A DNA stretch of 64,000 nucleotides from Earliella scabrosa. Lineage: Eukaryota; Basidiomycota; Agaricomycetes; Polyporales; Polyporaceae. The stretch covers positions 1 through 64,000 of the forward strand of contig JABYQQ010000033.1 in the NCBI GenBank assembly GCA_022605405.1. Direction: 5' to 3'. Positions within the stretch are counted from its first letter, which is position 1, and every line of letters starts with the position of its first letter. The notes below the pieces were generated by a model that was not told the origin of the DNA, did no database searches, and worked only from the letters and a program-made list of their open reading frames with translations. This document shows, piece by piece, positions 1 through 11,928 of this stretch. A program made the translations under genes and the position numbers.

Positions 1-81
1 GTTGCGAATACTCGGAGGCGAGTATAAAATGCGAACCATATGCTGCGAGGACCGTAGAAAAACTCCGCATTCTCTTCAACC

Positions 82-2242
82 ATGTCTAACGATCGACTCT
101 TCACTCAGACGACCCTCACTCTGTCGACAAGTACCTTCCGGACACACGAGTCGGGAAAGGAAACAGGTCCTTCGTCACGTAAGGGAGTATCCTTCTGGCT
201 GGCCTTTTCTGCTGTTCTCGTCTCCTTGTTTCTTAGCGTTCTCGATCTCTGCGCCGTCCCAACTGCCCTCCCTACCATGATCGATGATCTCCAAGGCGGA
301 GATAAGTTCGTATGGGTGGGGTCAGGTTATAGTTTGGCTAGCACGTCCGTCCTACTACTATGCGGTCGTCTTGCGGACGTGTTTGGGAGAAGACCTGTGA
401 TGCTTGCATCTATTACCCTGTTTGCCCTCGGGAGTGCTCTAGCAGGAGCTGCGCAGAACATGGACATGTTGATCGCCGCGCGAGGTACGCCACCGGAGTG
501 CGCCTGATTTACAGCAGAATGTGACTGACATTGGATCCGCAGTCATACAAGGGATGGGTGGAGGATCCGTGTATACAATGTCCCAAGTTATCACCTCCGA
601 CCTTGTGCCGCTGGCCGAGAGACCAACCTATCAGTCAGCATTGGTCATGGTGTACGCCCTAGGAGCAGGCATCGGCCCAATTATTGTGAGTATTTCTTTC
701 AGTGATTACCTACATGAACTAACATCATAACTTGTTCAGGGTGGGTTGCTAGCAGAGAAGGCATCATGGAGATGGCTTTTCTGTTCGTGATTGCTCACCT
801 CTCCCAGGTTTTCCCATCTAATATCTTCGATGCTAGATATCAATCTACCCTTGACGGGACTGGCATTCGCTGCTGTGGCTATCTTCCTGCGCGTGCAAAC
901 ACCACACGGGACGATTCTAGCGAAGCTCGCATGTATGGACTGGTTGTGCGTACCTCCCCTCGCACTTGTATATCGACGATATTGACACGAATATATAGTG
1001 GAAACGGTCTGATCGCAGTTGGGTCTGCCCTGACCCTGGTAGGGCTTACTTGGGGTGGAGTTCATTACCCTTGGGGCTCAGTGCACGTCCTTGTGCCTCT
1101 CGTTGTTGGGGTCGCTTTGATGGGGGCATTCTTTGGCTACGAGGTTGCCTTCCGCCACAGAAAACAACCCGTCCAGCCTAAGGCGTCAATCCGAGAGCTG
1201 ACGCATTCCGCGACGCTACCTTTGGACATCCTGAGTAATCGCACTAGTGCCTTCGCGTCAGTTTCGGCATTATACTGGATCTTTACTCATTCTGACGCTC
1301 CCCTTAGCTATCTGGCAACGTTTTGTCATGGTATCACCAGTGTCTCAGCCATTTGTGAGTTCCCAGTCTCCCCGTGCCACCACCAATCGCAGGTGGGATA
1401 CTCATACTTGCGCGTAGACTACATGCCAGTCTTCTTCCAAGCCTGCAAGGGAGCTTCGCCAGTGCGTTCAAGCGTGGAAACTCTTCCTATCGCACTTGTC
1501 ATGGCACCATTCGCCATGTTCTCCGGTATCGTCATCAAAGTTACTCGGACGTATCGCCCCGTCAATTTGCTTGGATGGATTCTGTCCATTGTCGGCTTTG
1601 TGGTGCTGACGCTCCTGCGACCAGACAGCTCAACCGCTCAGTGGGTTGGCTTCCAATTCCTGATGTCAACCGGAAATGGCATTATAGTGAGTCCTCGCAA
1701 CTCATGTTGAACAAGGCGTCCGATTGAGGTCCTTGACCAGTACGCATCAACCATATTCCCGATACTTGCTCCCCTTCCTGTAACCCGTAACGCAGCGGCC
1801 CTGGCTTTCTTCGCATTCTCTCGCACATTTGCCCAGGTCAGTTCTCATAGCTTGACCCTCACGACGCTGCACGGTAGCTCAGTCATGACGCCTGTAGACA
1901 TGGGGAATCGCAATATCGGGAGTGATTCTACAAAACCAACTCAAGGACAAGCTTCCGGCCGAATTTGTCGCCATGTTCCCCCACGATATCGACATAGCGT
2001 TCGCTGCCATCCCTGTCATACGTGCCCTCGATGAATCCTTGCGGGACGCGGTACAACTTGCTTTCGCAGAGAGTATGGCGACTATATGGAAGGTCATGAT
2101 CGGGATTTCCGGGCTAGGCCTGCTTACGGTCTTTGCGCTGAAGGAGATCCCCATGTCTACCACCACTGACGACAATTATGGCTTGGAGTCTGCGAGAAAT
2201 AAAGACAATGGTGTGGAGGAAGGGGCGCGAAGCGTGGCCTAG
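82..2242 (+). CDS. MFS multidrug transporter (DHA2/DHA14-like)
   Basis: A proton-driven major facilitator protein, probably exporting toxic compounds or metabolites at the plasma membrane. The first exon encodes a short cytosolic tail, then a transmembrane segment with LDLCAVPTALPTM and the loop 2-3 signature GRLADVFGRRP. After a small intron come RVIQGMGGGSVYTM, the antiporter motif C (ALGAGIGPIIGG) and WRWLFYINLPL, reached by splicing at about 730-840. Further exons carry several more hydrophobic helices (for example 1010-1130, 1480-1620). The last exon, ending NKDNGVEEGARSVA, gives a hydrophilic tail. I count at least five or six introns; the exon junctions in 1340-1390 and 1690-1900 are less certain. 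The start is the first ATG in the frame before the hydrophobic core. It converges on the RdRP gene, with about 220 bp between stops. Family assignment is firm; substrate is unknown. Confidence 0.85.
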
Positions 2243-2460
2243 TGACTTTTATGATACATACATCTCGTAACGTCTAGCTCTATCGTACAGCACGAACAGT
2301 AATTGACAACCAGAGCATCGGTCTCCTGGGTCCAGAGCAAAGTGAAACGCAGAACGAGAACGAGACCGCCGGATGAAGGAGCACATAAGCATAACACGAA
2401 ACAACGAACAGCCACCTCGATAGCACGCGCGATATAGCAATGAATCTCATGGGTGCTTGT

Positions 2461-5400
2461 TCAGTTGGCCGGGGTCCACCGCAGAGGATTGCCGTACTTG
2501 CGTTCCTTCACCACATAGGCACATTCAAGACAGATGTAATGACGCTGTGTGGGGCCGGACCATTTCCACTCCCACGCATGCTGCGAGCGACCTGGACAAT
2601 CCGGAGTGTAGCCTCCTGCTACTGGCACCTTTGGCTTGGGATTGTTGGCAACCAGCTGTAAGTCGTCTTCATGGATCGGCGGCGGAGATACGGGGGACGC
2701 CGGCAGCTCCGACTGGACGGGGGAGAGAGGGGTGCGCAAAGCCGACATATCACTAGCTCGGCGTGAGCCTGAGGAGACCCGTCGGAAGGCACCGATAGGA
2801 GTGGATATATCCGAGCCGGGACGAGCGGGGAGACGCCGGAGAGGTGGGAAAGCCGCGAGAGAGCTCGGGGCATCCGAGTGCGTCCCAAGTGAGGAGCGGC
2901 CTGCGGAGGAGCGGCGTGGTGCCACTGGGCTCGCAAGTTCGCGAGGTGGGTTCGGTGGAGACGGGTCGGGCTCATCCTCTTCGGCAGACTCATAGATCGA
3001 CATCGCGTCTTCGACCTCTGTGTCGGATTCCCCTCGCTCGGCAATGTCAGACAACGCAGGTTCCGCGGGTGTGTCCGAGTTGCCAAGTATCGCAGTGCTC
3101 TCCGGCGGCGAAGATGACTGAGGAATGACGGTACCCGGGCGACGCTTGATGAAAGTCAGCTCATGCGGTACCCAAAAGCCGTCCTTCTTCTTCTCTTGGA
3201 TGTTGAGCCCGCAATGCTCGCAAATGTATCGTCGAGCATGGCCATTGGCGTTTGGGATTTTCCAACTATGGCCAGGAGGACACGGGAAATCGACCGAGGT
3301 CGCCACAGGTGCAAGTGGCTTCGGATTAGATCGCACGGACACAGGCGGGAGCTCTGACCGAGAGCATGCTCGGTTCCGAGGACGATGCGGTGAAGGTTCC
3401 GTGCCGGATGTCGAGCGACGACGCGTTGAACACCGTGTGGGGATGCCACTCTTGAGTTCGGGTTCTTCATGGTCAGTCTGCGCGCCTGCGTCAACATCCA
3501 TAGCAGCGTCGCCGCGCGTCTCTGCCACAGTAGATCGCGACGGCTCTGTAGCTTCATCGACGAGCGTAGCTTCAGAATCCATCCGAGCGAGTGGTGTCGA
3601 GGATACCACAGCAGGTCGGTGGGTTGCCGCTCCAACAAACATGGGGGGCATATTGCCGTTTGACCACCCTGTGTGTCCCACGTAAACAAGGCAGTCTTAG
3701 CGCATGACGAAAAGCACTCACAAGCCTTGATTTCGTTCAGATACTTCTCTCCGAGCCACGCGAAGGTCGGCTTGTTCTGCATGTAACCATGATAGTACCT
3801 AATGCATCCGTCGATTGAGCACAAAGTGATACAGAACCAATGAAGGATTATAACGGACCAAGCAGACGCTCGCATTCGCTGCTCGCATCGCTCCTTTTGA
3901 GTGCCACCTATCATTGGCCCAAGTTACAAAGATCAATGACGCCGCCACGTCTGAGAGGAAGCATCTCCCGACCTCCGAAGTATCGACGTTGATAGTCCTG
4001 TTTGACCCTATCAGCATTCTTGATGTTTCTGTACTCCTCTCGATCGTGACGCGAGTCCGAGTCCCCTTCAGCTGTGCCGTCGAGCGGCAACGGTTAGCTG
4101 ATGGAAAGGATGGAAGACGCATAAGCTACTCACTGAGCTCCTTGTCAAGGTTTATGGCGTCGCTGAGCTCTCGATTGAAGTTACGCATCTCTCTTCGAGC
4201 CTCCGCGACGTAGTGCTCCCAACGACTGGAATCCTCACGTCCGAGAAGCAGGGCCGGGTCACAGCGTGTGCTATCAAGCACCGATTTGGGGCCAGGTTCC
4301 ATTTGCGGAATCATGTCGCGAAGGTGCTGCATCGGACTGATGAACCCGTCGAAGTTCTCCCCTTTCGCATGACGGGCTTGTGTGCGTTTGAAATCCGCCT
4401 CGAGCGTTGCGAGGTCCTCACCAGACTTCATTATGTCCTAAATGCCAAAAGGTGCTCAGGGATGTCGTAACTCTGAGAAGAATGAACTGACCTACCAGCG
4501 AGGCCTCGATCTTCGGTACTAATTCAAGTGAATGTGGCGAATTCGCGAGGTGTGGAGTCTGTTCGACTGCCCTCGACCATGCATTGGACATCATGCCTAG
4601 AAGCCGGTTGAACCTGAGGTCGACAAATGTCCTTGCTGCATCCGCGAGCATGTTGTCGAGCTGTCGAGATGGAACGGCAGAACCAGCGCCCCCAGCAGAC
4701 AGAGATAGCGAACGGTTGAGAGGCGATGACTCCGTTGGGGGGATAAGGGTTGGGTCCCAGGTGACAAAATACATGTCGCCATCTAGGTCACCAGATGCGA
4801 TAGTGTCTGGGATGGAGTGGACAGCGGTTGACGAAAAGACTGATTACGCTTGCATTGAGCTTGGCATCAACATAAACCGTTGGTAAGACGTACCTATGCA
4901 GTTGCGATGGTGGCGCAAGGTTGGGTGATCTACAGCCCGTAACTTCCGAAAATCTGATGATAGGTGAGCGACGTAATCTAAGGACAGATAATTGCATACC
5001 TCCAGGATGATACGAGGGATTCCTGGGGCGAATGATTAAACATGTTCGTCGCTGATGTTCGAGGATATCCTCACCGTGCGACGACCACATCACGAACTAG
5101 CACACCGCTTCGCCCAGGAAGGTTGATGTATACCTCGTCAGGGCCAAGAATACCGTACTCGTCGACGACTCCGAATAGGTAACACGAGTCCTGGATACGA
5201 AGGTTCATCTTCTTGCGCAGTCCATCGTATTGGAGTCTCTGGAAGGTTTGGAGCCGAGCCCTGACCTCCGGCTCCGAGAGATCTTGCCCTGCCAGTAGCA
5301 TCGAGTATACTATAGCAACGCAATGAGTCAATCAAGCGCAATACCATAGCCCGAGCACTCACACCCTTGAAGGAAGCCATCTTCCGCCGCCGCGTCCAGT

Positions 5401-6463
5401 TCGCCCTTAATGTACGCGAATGCTCTTTCGCGGTCAGTGAGAATGCTTCCAATGAGATCGAGTTGGTCCTGTACGAGCCGCTCGAACACCTCCAGAGGGA
5501 CTCCGAGCGTCAACAACAGCGTGGTAAACTGGATGTTCACGTGTGCTGCGGCAGGTGACGAGTTATGGTTGTTGAGCTCGAGGACAGTGGGGCCGCCGTT
5601 GTATTTCAGCATTGACGGACGATACGCAATGACCGAGTCGCTGTCGGAGGACTTGGAAGAGTGCTTTCTGCAAAGCTCGTCAAACTTCTCGTCAGGGTAG
5701 CGCACGAGGAGACCCTTGATGCCTCCGCGACGAATCTGGAAGACTACACAAGGCTTTAGAAAATATCAGGGAGGCTAATTGTTGGAGCACCTGTCGTGTC
5801 TGACGGAAGGCCGTGACGTGAACAGATTTGTGTGGCGAACGAGTGCCGAATCATGCCACAGCCGTCGCTATGCAGCGAACCATCCGGCGCCTTGAGATCA
5901 GGGATTTCAATGGCAAATTCGTGGGGAACCTGTGCGTCACAATGAGCAACCCGCAGACACATGATCACACAAGAATATAACGCACATCCATAGATTCCAC
6001 CGTGGAGGAAAAGGACAGCCCTAGGCGTGCGGAATACTTACCGTAGCCGGACTTCAGGTACACGGATTGGAGGTCCCCAAAGCTAGATAGAAGACGTTGG
6101 ACGGTCCACTCGTGGTCTTCGCGGAAGAACATAAGCTTTCCGGCCTTCACCTGAGACTCCGTAAACCCGAGGAATCGGTAACTGCAGGCGGTATGGCATG
6201 AGTTACGTCCGAGTGGTATCTCTGAAGCTCGCTGACCAGCCGTCGTTGATGGTGATTCCGTCACGCTGCCATTTGAGTATACTCTCGCGCACTGTTTTAT
6301 CCTTGGCTGTCTTCTGCACGTTGACGAGGAGGAAACGCGTCGGGTCGTCAACCAGACGCGTCGCTCGAGATGAGGGATGATTTTGGAGGCGGAACTCTTT
6401 GAAATTGACCCCATCGGGGCAATTTACGGTGTATATGGACACGAACGGTTTGTTTAGCATCAA
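2461..6463 (-). CDS. RNA-dependent RNA polymerase (QDE-1/RDR type) with C-terminal zinc-ribbon-like extension
   Basis: A cellular RdRP that makes double-stranded RNA for gene silencing. Exons in order on the minus strand give TRFLLVNVQ; YRFLGFTESQVKAG and YSARLGLSFSSTVES; HSDGCGMIRHSFA; RPSMLKYNGG and VLELNNHN; SCYLFGVVDEYGILGPDE with GVLVRDVVVARNPSYHPGD; RAVDHPTLRHHRNC; and the catalytic ASGDLDGDMYFVTWDP at about 4770-4795, whose three aspartates bind the metal. A helical C-terminal domain follows (4126-4774), then FAWLGEKYLNEIKAW. Splicing from GTGAGT near 3710 to an AG near 3672 enters, in frame, a roughly 400-residue Ser/Pro-rich tail. That tail holds two Cys/His motifs (about 3205-3285 and 2510-2605) and ends at 2461. 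The 5' end is unresolved: further exons probably lie between 6464 and about 7030, where an ATG reads MAAAADDYSLHP. The polymerase call is firm; the tail fusion rests on one intron. Confidence 0.85.
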
Positions 6464-8507
6464 AGAAGGATGTCGTGATGTCGTGAGTGGTCGTCAAAAG
6501 GTATGTATGCAATGCAAGTACGGCACCAACCAGCACGGGAGGGGAAGACTTCCGCAGGGTGAGAAAGTCAACTTCAACATCAACATGCTGAGTCTGATAG
6601 CCGACGGGTTCTGCCGCATTGCCTACTTAGCGCTAGTGGCCTCGATGCCAGGAGTGACACTGACTTTGACGCAAACGGTGACTTCAAACTGCACAACTTC
6701 ATTACTCGGTCATCCGTCAGCCTATTCTCGCCATAGTCTCAAACACTCCAAAGTGTCAGGTCACAAGGGCGAAGTTCTTCTGCCAGGCTAGATTCGCGTA
6801 TCTGCTTACCCGATATACTGCTGCCAGCGAGCACATGTTCGCAGGGTTGCAGTCGGGCCCCGTCCATCCCTACCGCGGAAAATCGTCTCAAGCTGTCTAT
6901 GTTTGTATTAGGAACCATATGATTTGACCTTTGCCTTCGCGAAGTAGTTACGAGCTATCTGCGCATATCGCAGAGGCTGAGGACCTCACGAACGGGGATG
7001 TAGGCTATAGTCGTCGGCCGCGGCCGCCATGCCACTAGTAGCAATAGGTCATTCAAACTAGAGGCATGTCAGCCAAATTGTCACTCAATGCCGAGCGCAG
7101 CGGGAGACTGAGAATTGCTAGCAGGTCCTCACGTCAGCTGAGCGTGCGCGAAGCCCTGGCGACGAAGCCAGTGCGACTCGAGTGCCCCGCGGGCGTCACC
7201 GTAACTCTGTCAAGCACCGTCACCTTCTCACGGTCGCCTACTTCAACGTCGCAGCCCCACGGCTTCGAGGTTCGTGAAGTTCTCCAGGAACAGTCCTGTG
7301 ACGATGGAGCCAACTTGACAAGACACTCTCATGGACACAGTAGCAGGGATGATTGAGTTCAAGACCGCTCTCGGCATGGGGGAGCCTGGTCACCTGCACC
7401 ACCGCCCTGGGATGTCATTCGGTTGTAGTGGGGAATGGTGGCACTCAGGGTAAAGACGTATGAATAGTTGAAGTCAAGAGACTTCTTTAGAATGGGCTAA
7501 TCCTTTTGAAGCTACCCAGATGCTAGGGAAGTGGTGCGCGCTGAACTGCACATGCTCCTAACCAACGTAAAGCGCAGTGGACACCTTCACTCGTAGTCCT
7601 CAGCACCCGACCTTGGAGCAACTCCGAGTGAGAAACTTGTCTCACAAAGCTCCCCCGAGAAGACATCTGAATGCGGGGTATCAATGAATGTGATACGCGT
7701 TTCGCACGTTCATGCCGCCCCAATGGAGTTCACCTTCTCGTCTAACAGATCCTGGTGATATTCTTTTTGAATGCAGAAGGAGCACAAACCAACGCACTGG
7801 TCAGATGTTTGCGCCTCATGATCCTCCAGGAAGATAATTGGTTATTGCATCCCGACTCTCTAGCCCTGCCATCGTGCTTCCTCGGCGTCACTGTTTGCGG
7901 TACTTCGCGCAGCTGCGCTCGTAGCCCCTGACGTAGGAACATCCCTTCGGGCAGACGCTCGACCCGGGAACCTTGGAGGCGAACTAAGTGACCGCGGAGC
8001 AATCCTCGCTGTCAGTAAGCATCTCATGCCTGTTGTCATTGGCTGTGCTAATGTTGGCCAATAGTAGTCGTGGGTAGTCGGGGATGTTAAGACGTCGTTA
8101 GAACCGTCGACGCTTTGCTCCCTATCTCGTGGCGTCAATACATTGGTCCCATGCGTGCTGCGATTGACGGAGAGTCGGCATCCTGCTCCGCCAAGGGAGC
8201 CCTTCGGCTCTCAGGGGGTCACCTATTCGTGTTCCCGGTATGCGACCCACGGCAAGTTCTGCACTAAACCGTCTTCAGTCTCCCATTCAGCTGACGTCTG
8301 TGCTTATGAGAAGCACGTCCGATGTGGGAGGGCTCATGACTTCCCGAATGACCTCTTGGGAACTCCGGACGGCGGACGAGCGATAACACCCCTTCGGGGT
8401 GGAACATAAAAGCCCCTCGAAAGAATTGGGATACCCCAACCTCAGTCGAGGCTCCCATCTCTATTCTTACCACCGCTCAGCTGCCCCCACTCCTGCACTG
8501 AAACAGC
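6464..8507. other. Region between RdRP and alcohol oxidase; no gene firmly supported
   Basis: Bases 6464-7030 may hold missing 5' exons of the RdRP on the minus strand: fragments such as QFEVTVCVKVSVTPGIE read open there, with splice-like sites. I see no convincing coding sequence from 7031 to 8400. A short inverted repeat, CACCCC-TTC-GGGGTG, lies at 8387-8401, just before a TATA-like motif of the alcohol oxidase. Confidence 0.4.
8405..8412 (+). promoter_or_regulatory. TATA-like element of the alcohol oxidase gene
   Basis: CATAAAAG lies about 100 bp upstream of the ATG at 8508, the usual spacing for highly expressed fungal genes, and directly follows the CACCCC/GGGGTG inverted repeat. Confidence 0.45.
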
Positions 8508-11085
8508 ATGGGTCACCCAGAGGAAGTCGATGTCATCGTCTGCGGGTCTGTCCTCGTCCTTCTCTTCTCGTCCTCCTGATCATTGTGGTCTAACTATGTC
8601 TTCCTCGCGCTGGTAGTGGTGGTCCAGCGGGTTGCGTTGTCGCTGGACGTCTGGCCTATGCCGACCCTAACCTCAAGGTTATGCTCATTGAGGGTATGTT
8701 CACTAACACGCGAAAGGCCGCTGTCTAACGATCGCAACTATGCAGGCGGTGCCAACAACCGCGATGACCCATGGGTTTACCGGTAGGTCAACCTGTTATT
8801 CACTCTCGTCATGGCATGTTCTTGACACCTCTTCGTAGCCCCGGCATCTACGTTCGCAACATGCAACGTGACGGGATGTGAGTAGTCTGGGACGCCCTGT
8901 GGCCGGCCGGGACCCATTTGCTAACGCCCGCGCAGCAATGACAAGGCTACCTTCTATACCGACACCATGAAGTCGTCGTACCTTCGTGGGCGACGCTCCA
9001 TTGTGCCATGCGCGAACATCCTCGGAGGTGGCAGCAGCATCAACTTCCAGATGTACACTCGTGCCTCGGCATCCGACTGGGGTAAGCGCTGAGCTCCTTT
9101 GTTGTGACCATGCCCAGTTACTAAAGTCCATTCACAGACGACTTCAAGACCGAAGGGTGGACTGCGAACGACCTCGTACCGCTTATGAAGCGTCTCGAGA
9201 ACTACCAGAAGCCAGTCAACAACGATACTCACGGCTACGACGGCCCCATCGCAATCAGCAACGGTGGACAGATCACTCCTGTCGCCCAGGACTTCCTCCG
9301 CGCTGCGCACGCTATTGGCGTCCCTTATAGCGGTCAGTAAGACTGTTCTGCGGGCATGAGGAACAGTGTTGACATCGTGCGGTCGCAGATGATATTCAGG
9401 ACCTCAAGACCGCGCACGGGGCTGAAATCTGGGCCAAGTACATCAACCGTCACACGGGCCGTCGTAGTGATGCTGCCACTGGTAAGATTATCGCACCCTC
9501 ATTGGCGGACCGTTCTCATAGACGATCACTCCTATAGCGTACGTTCACAGTGTTATGGATGTTCAGAGCAACCTGTACCTCCGCTGCAACGCCCGTGTGT
9601 CTCGTGTCCTCTTCGACGCGAACAACACCGCCGTTGGTGTCGCGTACGTTCCTTCACGCAATCGGGCGAACGGCGCGAACGTTGCCGAGACGGTCGTCAA
9701 GGCGCGCAAGATGGTCGTGCTCAGCTCCGGCACTCTCGGTACCCCGCAGATCCTCGAGCGCTCTGGCGTCGGCAACGCTGAGCTCCTCAACAAGCTCAAC
9801 ATCCCCGTTGTCAGCGACCTCCCCGGCGTCGGTGAGGAGTACCAGGACCACTACACCACCCTTTCCCTCTACCGCGTCTCGAACGAGACGGTCACGCTCG
9901 ACGACTTCTTGCGTGGAGACAAGGAGACACAGAAGGAGCTGTTTGCCGAGTGGGAGACGAGCCCCGAGAAGGCGCGCCTCTCGTCAAATGCGATCGACGC
10001 CGGCTTCAAGATTCGTCCCACGGAGGAGGAGCTGAAGGAGATGGGCCCCGAGTTCAACGAGCTCTGGAACCGCTACTTCAAGGACAAGCCCGACAAGCCC
10101 GTTATGTTCGGCTCAATCGTCTCCGGCGCATACGCTGACCACTCCCTCCTGCCGCCTGGAAAGTACGTCACGATGTTCCAGTACCTCGAGTATCCGGCTA
10201 GCCGTGGCAAGGTGGGCGTTCCTACTTCCTAGTCGTAGGATCCTATTGACCATCACGACCACCAGATCCACATCAAGTCCGCGAACCCGTACATCGAGCC
10301 GTTCTTCGATAGCGGCTTCATGAACAACAAGGCCGACTTCGCGCCCATCCGCTGGAGCTACAAGAAGACGCGTGAGGTCGCGCGCCGCATGGATGGTGAG
10401 GTGCCTCGCATGGTGGCGCTGTGACACCTACTGATAGCTGTCGATCAGCCTTCCGTGGCGAGCTCGCCTCTCACCACCCGCGCTTCCACCCCGACTCGCC
10501 AGCGGCTGCTCGCGACATCGACATCAAGACGGCGAAGGAGTTGCTCCCGAACGGCCTCACCGTCGGCATCCACATGGGCACATGGCACACTCCGTCCGAG
10601 CCGTACGACGCGAACAAGGTGCACGAGGACGTCAAGTACACCAAGGAGGATGACGATGCCATCGACGACTGGGTTGCGGACCACGTCGAGACGACCTGGC
10701 ACTCACTCGGAACGTGCGCGATGAAGCCGCGCGAGCAGGGCGGCGTCGTCGACAAGCGCCTCAATGTCTATGGCACGCAGAACCTCAAGTGTGTCGACCT
10801 CAGTATCTGCCCGGTGAGTATCAGGATGTCTCCGCGCCGCCTCATCATATCCTGAATATAGTATGTGTAGGATAACTTGGGCACGAACACGTACTCTTCG
10901 GCCCTCTTGGTCGGCGAGAAAGGCGCTGACCTCATCGCGGAGGACCTTGGTCAGTGGCCATATTCATTTGGGGCAGATGGATACCGCTGACGCACTTTAC
11001 AGGTCTCAAGCTGCGCTTCCCTCATGCACCGGTGCCCCATGCCCCAATTCCGAGTGGCAAGCCCGCGACCCAACTCGTCCGGTGA
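8508..11085 (+). CDS. Alcohol (methanol) oxidase, GMC oxidoreductase
   Basis: An FAD enzyme that oxidises short primary alcohols such as methanol to aldehyde and releases hydrogen peroxide. In white- and brown-rot fungi it is thought to use methanol from lignin demethoxylation. Splicing yields [19 protein letters not shown], the N-terminal dinucleotide-binding motif, then [24 protein letters not shown] (GMC signature 1) and [17 protein letters not shown] (signature 2). The catalytic His is in [11 protein letters not shown], with its partner Asn in [18 protein letters not shown]. The protein ends [15 protein letters not shown]. The long middle exon (9555-10230) carries the substrate domain. 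Very short exons near 8750-8940 encode [11 protein letters not shown] and [12 protein letters not shown]. About nine introns occur. Length of about 650 residues fits fungal alcohol oxidase. No signal peptide and no SKL-type peroxisomal end is visible, as in other basidiomycete homologues. Alternative reading as an aryl-alcohol oxidase is unlikely because a secretion signal is absent. Confidence 0.93.
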
Positions 11086-11928
11086 GGGCTCTGATGGCTG
11101 TTCGGGTATCTTCGTTCCGGGTGGTCCTTCGTCATGGTGTGTGGCTGCAGTATCAAATTCGAATGTGCGCAGGTTTGCTGTGACATTGCGTCGCCGTACG
11201 ACTACCTTCGTTGTGTACCATTATCACTTCATGTATCGCCGCCTCCTGTATGTACCAATAGCATCAGCGTCTCGTTGCCACTTCATGGGACCCTCACCTC
11301 AGGTCCAAAGGCTTAGAGTGTCAAGGAATTCTCAGGTCGTGGCGAGAGCGAGGCCGAGGCAATCTAGAACGATGAACTTGACAGACATGACCTTGAGGCT
11401 CTTGTCCATAGCCCACATGCGGCGCCGAGTGTTCCAACAGCAATGCGTACCTTGTGCGTACCACGTCTGTTAGTTGCGCACGCGTATGTTGGCACTAATG
11501 ATTATGTGACGGCTCGCGGGTGGTATCGATGAAGCCACTGGCAGACGATGATGTAGTTGCTCGCACCTCGTGTACGACGGACGTAACTCCTCCAGACCAT
11601 CATGATCCATAGAGAGCATAGGGGTGAATGCAAAGCGATAGGTGCCCATGATGGTGGCCGTACCCAACACGTCCCACACGTTATCCAGGCGAGGTTCGAC
11701 CTCGTGGCCTTGTTGCGTGGCACTGGGCAGCGACAATGATAATATAAAGGTACAAATGACCACGTCATCGTACATCCAGCTACACTGCATGAAGGCTACA
11801 ATCTGCTACCGCGGAAGGAACCAAAAGCTCATACACGCGAGAGGAGCTCGAACACGAACAACATAAGTACAACATACACACTCGAGATACAGTCATTGCC
11901 GGAAGGACAGCCTAAGACGTTCGTTCAT

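Noticed and set aside
7066..7356. 96-codon plus-strand frame upstream of the alcohol oxidase
   Set aside because: No motif and no supporting splice structure; not distinguishable from chance.
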